Source of the DNA: JAAYZM01 sp964510785
GTDB taxonomy: Bacteria > Actinomycetota > Actinomycetes > Actinomycetales > Cellulomonadaceae
Direction of reading: 5' to 3'
Assembly (NCBI GenBank): GCA_964510785.1
Contig: CAZECM010000001.1
Coordinates: 84,246-148,245, forward strand
Length of the DNA: 64,000 nt
Shown one piece after another: positions 60,160 through 64,000 of the stretch. The notes beneath the pieces were generated by a model. It did not search any database. It saw only the letters and a program-made list of their open reading frames with translations, and was not told where the DNA came from. A program made the position numbers and the translations under genes. Every line of letters starts with the position of its first letter. Within the stretch, counting starts at the first letter, position 1.

Positions 60160-62615
60160 CCGAGCACGACCTCGACCACGGCGCCGTCCCGCAGCAGTTC
60201 GGCCGGGGCTACGTCGCCCTCGACCGCCCGTCCGTCCACGGTGAGCGAGCGCACGCCGGTCTCCACATGGTCGGGGTTGGACACCCGCACCGTCACCCAG
60301 GCGCCCCGGAACCGCCGTCGGACCTCGTAGCCGTCCCACGCCGACGGGATCGCCGGGTCGATGCGCAGGCCAGCGAGCACGGGCTTGATGCCGAGCAGGT
60401 ACTGGGTCACCGCGGTGTACGTCCAGGACGCGGTGCCCGTGAGCCACGGGTTGCGCGACTGCCCGAACCGCGGCGAGTACGAACCGTGCGTGAACTGTGC
60501 GTACACATAGGGCTCTACCTGATGTACATCGGCGGTGTCCTCGTACCGCGCCGGGAGGTAGGAGCGGTAGTAGTCGTAGGCGCGCTGGCCGTTGCCGAGC
60601 ATCGCCTCGGCCACCACGACCCACGAGTTGGCGTGGCAGAAGATGCCGCCGTTCTCCTTGTGCCCGGGCGGGAACACGAGGAGCGAGAGGCCGACGCCGG
60701 GCAGCGGCTTGGTGTGCGGGGGGCTGCACAGCTCGACGCCGTGCTCGGTGGCGAGGTGCTCGTGCACCGACTCCATGGCCGAGCTGGCCTGCTCGGGCGA
60801 CGTGACCCCGGAGATGACCGCCCAGACGTTGGGCTCGAGGTAGATCTGGCCCTCCTCGGCGTCGGCGGAACCGAGTGCGGCACCCGTCGCGGAGATACCG
60901 CGGATGAACCACGCGCCGTCCCACGCGTGCTCGTCGATCGCGGCGCGCACGATCGCGGACCGCTCCTCGCACCACATGGCCGTGGCTGCATCGCCCTTGA
61001 GCAGCGCCAGCTCGCGCACGAGCCGCAGCCCGTTGGCGAACAGGAACGTCGAGAACATCGACTCGCCCTCGACGCCGAACTGGATGCAGTCGTTCCAGTC
61101 CGCCGCGAGGCCCTGCACCAGGCCGTGCGTGCCCGTGTGCTCGATCGAGAACCGCAGCGCCTGGACGAGGTGCTCGAACACCGTCGCCTCGCCGTGGTCC
61201 GCGTACGGCAGCACCTCGTCGAGGTATGCGAGGTCGCCGGTCTCGTAGACGAAGTTGGCGACGGTGATGGGCAGCCAGAGCGCGTCGTCGGACCGGTACT
61301 GCTCCGTGGTGGGCGCCGTCATGTGACCGGGGCGGTGCTCGAGCGGCTTGACGAGCGGCATGCCGCCGCCGGCCGCCGTCTGCCCCGTGAGGATCAGGTC
61401 GAGGCGCTCGCGGGTCGCCTCCGGGATGGCGTGCGCGACGGCCAGCATGTCCTGCACCGTGTCGCGGTATCCGAGGCCGTCGCGGTCGCCCGCCTCGATG
61501 AGCGAGACCCCGCGCGACCAGTTGAAGGTCATGTGCGTCTGGTAGGCGTGCCACACGTTGACCATCGAGTTGAGCTGCGCGTCCGGGGTGGTGACCTGCA
61601 GCGGGGCGAGCGCCGTGGCCCACTCGTCGCGGATGGCGTTCAGCTCGGCTTCGATGCGCTCCCGGGTCGCATACTCGCCGACGACGGCGCGCCCCGGCCT
61701 GGCCGTGAAGTCGTCGCGGGTCCACTCCTCGTCGGGCGAGCCGACGCCGAGCGTGAAGACGATGTGCCGGGACTCGCACGGTGCGAGCTCGAGGCGGGTG
61801 TGCAGGCTCGCGGCCGCGTTGTCGCCCGTGGTCTCGGAGTTCGCGCACTCGCCGCGCTCGACGGCGATCGGGTTGGCCTGCGTGCGGTAGGGGCCGAGGA
61901 ACACGTCGCGGTCGGTGTCGAAGCTCGTCACCTCGGCGCCGCTGAGCGCGAACCAGCACTCCGTGAACGCATCGCGCGTGGAGTTGCGACGGTGAATGAA
62001 GCCGTCGCGGTACGTGCCGAGCACCACGTACTGGGAGTACTGCAGGTTCTCGAGGTCCTGACGGTAGTTCCACTCGTTGGCGAGCTCGGCGTAGGAGAAC
62101 GCCGAGATCGTGCGGGGCGCGTCGGTCTCGTTGTGCACGACGACGGACCAGTGCTCGAACGCCTGACCCCGCGGGACGAACTGCGTCATCTCCGTGCGGA
62201 TGCCCCGGTAGCGCGACTCGAACACCGAGTAGCCCAGGCCGTGGCGCACGCGGGCGCGGTAACCCGAGGTGCCGTCGTCGGACCCGGTGCCGCCCTCGGG
62301 CCCGGGGGCATCGTCGTCGTCCCAGTGCCCGGCGAGGGGCTTGCCGACCGGCTGCCACGAGGCGGACCAGAAATCGCCGTCGGCGTCGTCGCGCAGGTAG
62401 ACGAAGCGTCCGGGCTCGTCGACGGGCACGCCGTTGAAGCGCATGCGCAGCAACCGGCCCGTGCCGCCGGAGCGGAAGAAGGAGTAGCCGCCCGCGTTCT
62501 GCGTGACGATGCCGCCGTAGAGGCGCGAGCCGAGGTAGTTGGACCAGGACCGGGGCGTGTCCGGGCGGGTGATGACGTACTCCCGGGCCTCGTCGTCGAA
62601 GTGGCCGTAACGCAT
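60156..62615 (-). CDS. GH94 family phosphorylase (cellobiose-type)
   Basis: An 819-residue enzyme that phosphorolyses a beta-linked disaccharide to a sugar 1-phosphate and free sugar. MRYGHFDDEAREYVITRPDT is the family start and matches actinobacterial cellobiose phosphorylases in length (about 820). The catalytic acid lies in ADWNDC (about residue 507). A glycosyl-transferase-like (alpha/alpha)6 barrel occupies roughly 300-740. No signal peptide is present, so the sugar enters by a transporter. The CebR-like operator upstream (62663-62676) supports cellobiose or a cello-oligosaccharide as substrate, but a related acceptor (chitobiose, laminaribiose) is possible. Confidence 0.86.
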   Translation of the reverse strand: MRYGHFDDEAREYVITRPDTPRSWSNYLGSRLYGGIVTQNAGGYSFFRSGGTGRLLRMRFNGVPVDEPGRFVYLRDDADGDFWSASWQPVGKPLAGHWDDDDAPGPEGGTGSDDGTSGYRARVRHGLGYSVFESRYRGIRTEMTQFVPRGQAFEHWSVVVHNETDAPRTISAFSYAELANEWNYRQDLENLQYSQYVVLGTYRDGFIHRRNSTRDAFTECWFALSGAEVTSFDTDRDVFLGPYRTQANPIAVERGECANSETTGDNAAASLHTRLELAPCESRHIVFTLGVGSPDEEWTRDDFTARPGRAVVGEYATRERIEAELNAIRDEWATALAPLQVTTPDAQLNSMVNVWHAYQTHMTFNWSRGVSLIEAGDRDGLGYRDTVQDMLAVAHAIPEATRERLDLILTGQTAAGGGMPLVKPLEHRPGHMTAPTTEQYRSDDALWLPITVANFVYETGDLAYLDEVLPYADHGEATVFEHLVQALRFSIEHTGTHGLVQGLAADWNDCIQFGVEGESMFSTFLFANGLRLVRELALLKGDAATAMWCEERSAIVRAAIDEHAWDGAWFIRGISATGAALGSADAEEGQIYLEPNVWAVISGVTSPEQASSAMESVHEHLATEHGVELCSPPHTKPLPGVGLSLLVFPPGHKENGGIFCHANSWVVVAEAMLGNGQRAYDYYRSYLPARYEDTADVHQVEPYVYAQFTHGSYSPRFGQSRNPWLTGTASWTYTAVTQYLLGIKPVLAGLRIDPAIPSAWDGYEVRRRFRGAWVTVRVSNPDHVETGVRSLTVDGRAVEGDVAPAELLRDGAVVEVVLG

Positions 62616-62643
62616 CCTTGCGTCCTCTCGCTGGCGGGTGACG

Positions 62644-62676
62644 GGCATGATCATGCCAGGTTTGGTACCGCTCCCA
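62644..62676. promoter_or_regulatory. Palindrome and CebR-like operator
   Basis: GGCATGATCATGCC (62644-62657) is a perfect 14-bp palindrome. TGGTACCGCTCCCA (62663-62676) matches the CebR/CelR box TGGGAGCGCTCCCA at 12 of 14 bases. Both lie 30-60 bases upstream of the GH94 start. LacI-type CebR repressors are relieved by cellobiose, which would induce this operon during cellulose use. Confidence 0.6.
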
Positions 62677-62737
62677 CACCCCCGGCGCGGCGGACCACCT
62701 CCCCGCCCCTCCCACTCCGCCACAACCCCCGCCTCCC

Positions 62738-62842
62738 GTTGCGGGACGCTATGGACGCATAACGTCCCGCAACGCGTCATTCGAGTACATGGCGTCCCGC
62801 ACAACGGGAGGACGTTCCGCACAACGGGAGGGTGTCCCGCAG
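62738..62842. repeat. Family A hairpin repeat, copy 2 with tandem half-copies
   Basis: A 16-bp stem with one mismatch (62738-62753 and 62758-62773) and a 4-nt loop GACG has the same geometry as the hairpin at 6592-6623. Two or three half-copies (GCGTCCCGCA and ACAACGGGAGG) follow with a 20-bp period to about 62842. It lies upstream of the GH94 gene and downstream of the ABC-F gene. Confidence 0.65.
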
Positions 62843-62946
62843 GGCCTCGCACCGACCAGCGCATTGCCGACATGCTCGAGGGGATCTCCCACCGCTTGCC
62901 GTCGCGCTTCGAGGCCACCTCGGCCCATGGCGCCTTCGCTATCCGC

Positions 62947-63014
62947 CGAGTTCGTGAATCTTCCCCGAGTTCGTGAGCACGGACTCACGAACTCGCGCAC
63001 TGTTCACGAACTCG
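62947..63014. repeat. Family B nested hairpin repeat, copy 2
   Basis: The inner 12-bp stem CGAGTTCGTGAG (62966-62977) with CTCACGAACTCG (62984-62995) has a 6-nt loop. The outer arms CGAGTTCGTGAA (62947-62958) and TTCACGAACTCG (63003-63014) enclose it, as at 16473-16540. It lies about 95 bases downstream of the ABC-F stop codon. Confidence 0.65.
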
Positions 63015-63108
63015 CCGGGATGGGGGCGCCCGGGGGGGGGAGGGCCACGTTGGGCCGGGCTGGGGGAACGACGTGGGGCTGGTCGGGCTGCGGCCAGTCC
63101 TGGCCGGG

Positions 63109-64000
63109 TCAGCCGAGCTGGTCGGAGAGGTGGAGCCAGCGCTCCTCGAGGGTGGTGACCTCGGTCTCGAGGGCGCGCAGCTCCTCGGTGAGGGCGGCCA
63201 GGCCCGTGTAGTCGGACTGGTCGTGGGCGGCGAGGCGCCCGTGGAGGGACTCGATGCCCGTGGCGAGCTTCTCGAACCGCCGCTCGATGGCTGAGATCTC
63301 CTTCTGGGCCGCCCGGCGCTCGGCACCGGCGAGGGCCGACGGCGGCCCACCAGCCCCTGTCTCGCCGTCGGCCAGCTTCCCGCCGTCGGACCCGGCACCG
63401 GAACCCTGCCCGCGGCCGCCGGCTCCAGAACCCGATCCGCCACCGCCAGACCCCGAACCCGTCCCGGCCGAACCCCTCTCGCGCTGCTCCGCGCGCCGGA
63501 GCTTCAGGTACTCGTCCACGCCGCCGGGGAGGTGCCGCAGCCGCCCGCCGAGGATCGCGTACTGCTGATCGGTCACGCGCTCGAGGAAGTAGCGGTCGTG
63601 CGAGACCACGAGCAGGGTGCCCGGCCAGGAGTCGAGCAGATCCTCCATCGCGGCGAGCATGTCCGTGTCGAGGTCGTTGGTGGGCTCGTCGAGGATGAGC
63701 ACGTTGGGCTGGTCGAGCAGCACGAGCAGGAGCTGGACGCGCCGCTTCTGGCCGCCGGACAGGTCCTTCACGGGGGTGGAGAGCTGGGCGTTCGTGAAGC
63801 CGAGCCGCTCGAGGAGCGGGCCCGGCGAGAGCTCTTGCGCCTTGGAGCCCGAGCCGAAGGTGTAGGACGTGCGCAGGCTCTCGATGACCACGCGCACGGG
63901 GCTGTCGAGGTGCTCGGTGAGCTCGTCGAGGCGCTGGGTGAGCGTCGCGACCTTGTCGGTCTTGCCGCGCTTGACGCGACCCGCCGTCGGCACCACGGAC
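63109..64000 (-). CDS. ABC-F family ATPase, C-terminal part
   Basis: The start is beyond the window; 297 codons are visible. The second nucleotide-binding domain is complete enough to show signature LSGGQKRRVQLLL, Walker B VLILDEPTNDLD, and the H-switch LVVSHDRYFLERVTD. A Gly/Ser-rich linker (GSGSGGGGSGSGAG) and a coiled coil (about 210-295, ERRAAQKEISAIERRFEK, then EELRALETEVTTLEERW) end it, as in Uup/EttA-type proteins. It has no transmembrane part, so it acts in the cytoplasm, probably on the ribosome. It may be a translation factor or confer resistance; the visible part cannot tell. Confidence 0.85.
   Translation of the reverse strand, partial: SVVPTAGRVKRGKTDKVATLTQRLDELTEHLDSPVRVVIESLRTSYTFGSGSKAQELSPGPLLERLGFTNAQLSTPVKDLSGGQKRRVQLLLVLLDQPNVLILDEPTNDLDTDMLAAMEDLLDSWPGTLLVVSHDRYFLERVTDQQYAILGGRLRHLPGGVDEYLKLRRAEQRERGSAGTGSGSGGGGSGSGAGGRGQGSGAGSDGGKLADGETGAGGPPSALAGAERRAAQKEISAIERRFEKLATGIESLHGRLAAHDQSDYTGLAALTEELRALETEVTTLEERWLHLSDQLG

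Noticed and set aside
59143..62715. A single 1190-codon frame covering epimerase and GH94
   Set aside because: Only the last third (epimerase) reads as protein; the rest is the shadow of the GH94 gene. The two are separate with a GTGA overlap.
63037..63045. Run of eight or more G upstream of the ABC-F end
   Set aside because: It is intergenic and would not alter a reading frame; phase variation is not supported.
1..64000. CRISPR array or riboswitch
   Set aside because: No regularly spaced repeats of CRISPR type and no recognisable riboswitch aptamer were seen; the repeats present are inverted hairpins and short direct repeats.

Overview
The window is very GC-rich, dense in GTG starts and coupled genes, and carries plant-polysaccharide enzymes: a GH6 enzyme with a CBM2, a GH31/GH15 sugar operon under a ROK regulator, a GH94 phosphorylase under a CebR-like operator, and a GH43 fragment. 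Excalibur, DUF2510 and F420/LLM-type proteins and sugar ABC operons lacking their own ATPase also fit. This suggests a cellulolytic actinobacterium of the Micrococcales, close to Cellulomonas or a relative; the genus is inferred, not proven.

Layout. 0-3.2 kb: end of an integrated element, with a GH43 fragment, a frameshifted restriction endonuclease and a tyrosine integrase beside tRNA-Gly(CCC). 3.5-12.8 kb: chromosomal genes (fatty acid desaturase, SF2 helicase, two paralogous membrane proteins, an ECF sigma factor with its membrane partner, DinB, Dabb and flavodoxin proteins). 12.8-21 kb: ROK-permease-permease-binding protein-GH15-GH31 operon. 21-34 kb: an MFS gene divergent from a GntR/FCD regulator, followed by a tightly coupled ten-gene catabolic cluster (amino-acid-type ABC importer, HD protein, two MmgE/PrpD proteins, isocitrate-lyase-family enzyme, PrpF isomerase, LLM oxidoreductase, MFS exporter) and an atypical SDR.

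34.3-49.8 kb is a defence island: a DUF4143 ATPase with a double-palindrome operator, an unknown gene, a Zn-ribbon/HNH endonuclease, then a DISARM-like block. That block is a C5-cytosine methyltransferase, two unknown genes, a NERD-UvrD helicase, DrmA and DrmB, the last five joined by ATGA overlaps. A PIN-domain gene converges on it. The block has the class 2 DISARM hallmarks (methyltransferase, DrmA, DrmB) but no recognisable phospholipase-D DrmC; a nuclease-helicase fusion and two novel proteins fill the remaining positions. This is the best candidate for an undescribed system variant.

50-64 kb: a DUF2510/HNH/Excalibur membrane protein, a secreted propeller protein, the GH6 enzyme, a HigBA-like toxin-antitoxin pair, F420-type oxidoreductases, a second putative toxin-antitoxin pair with a palindromic, probably leaderless promoter, the GH94/epimerase pair and the C-terminal part of an ABC-F ATPase. 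Three families of long perfect or near-perfect hairpins, each found twice, lie just downstream of gene ends and act as a window-wide intergenic repeat set.
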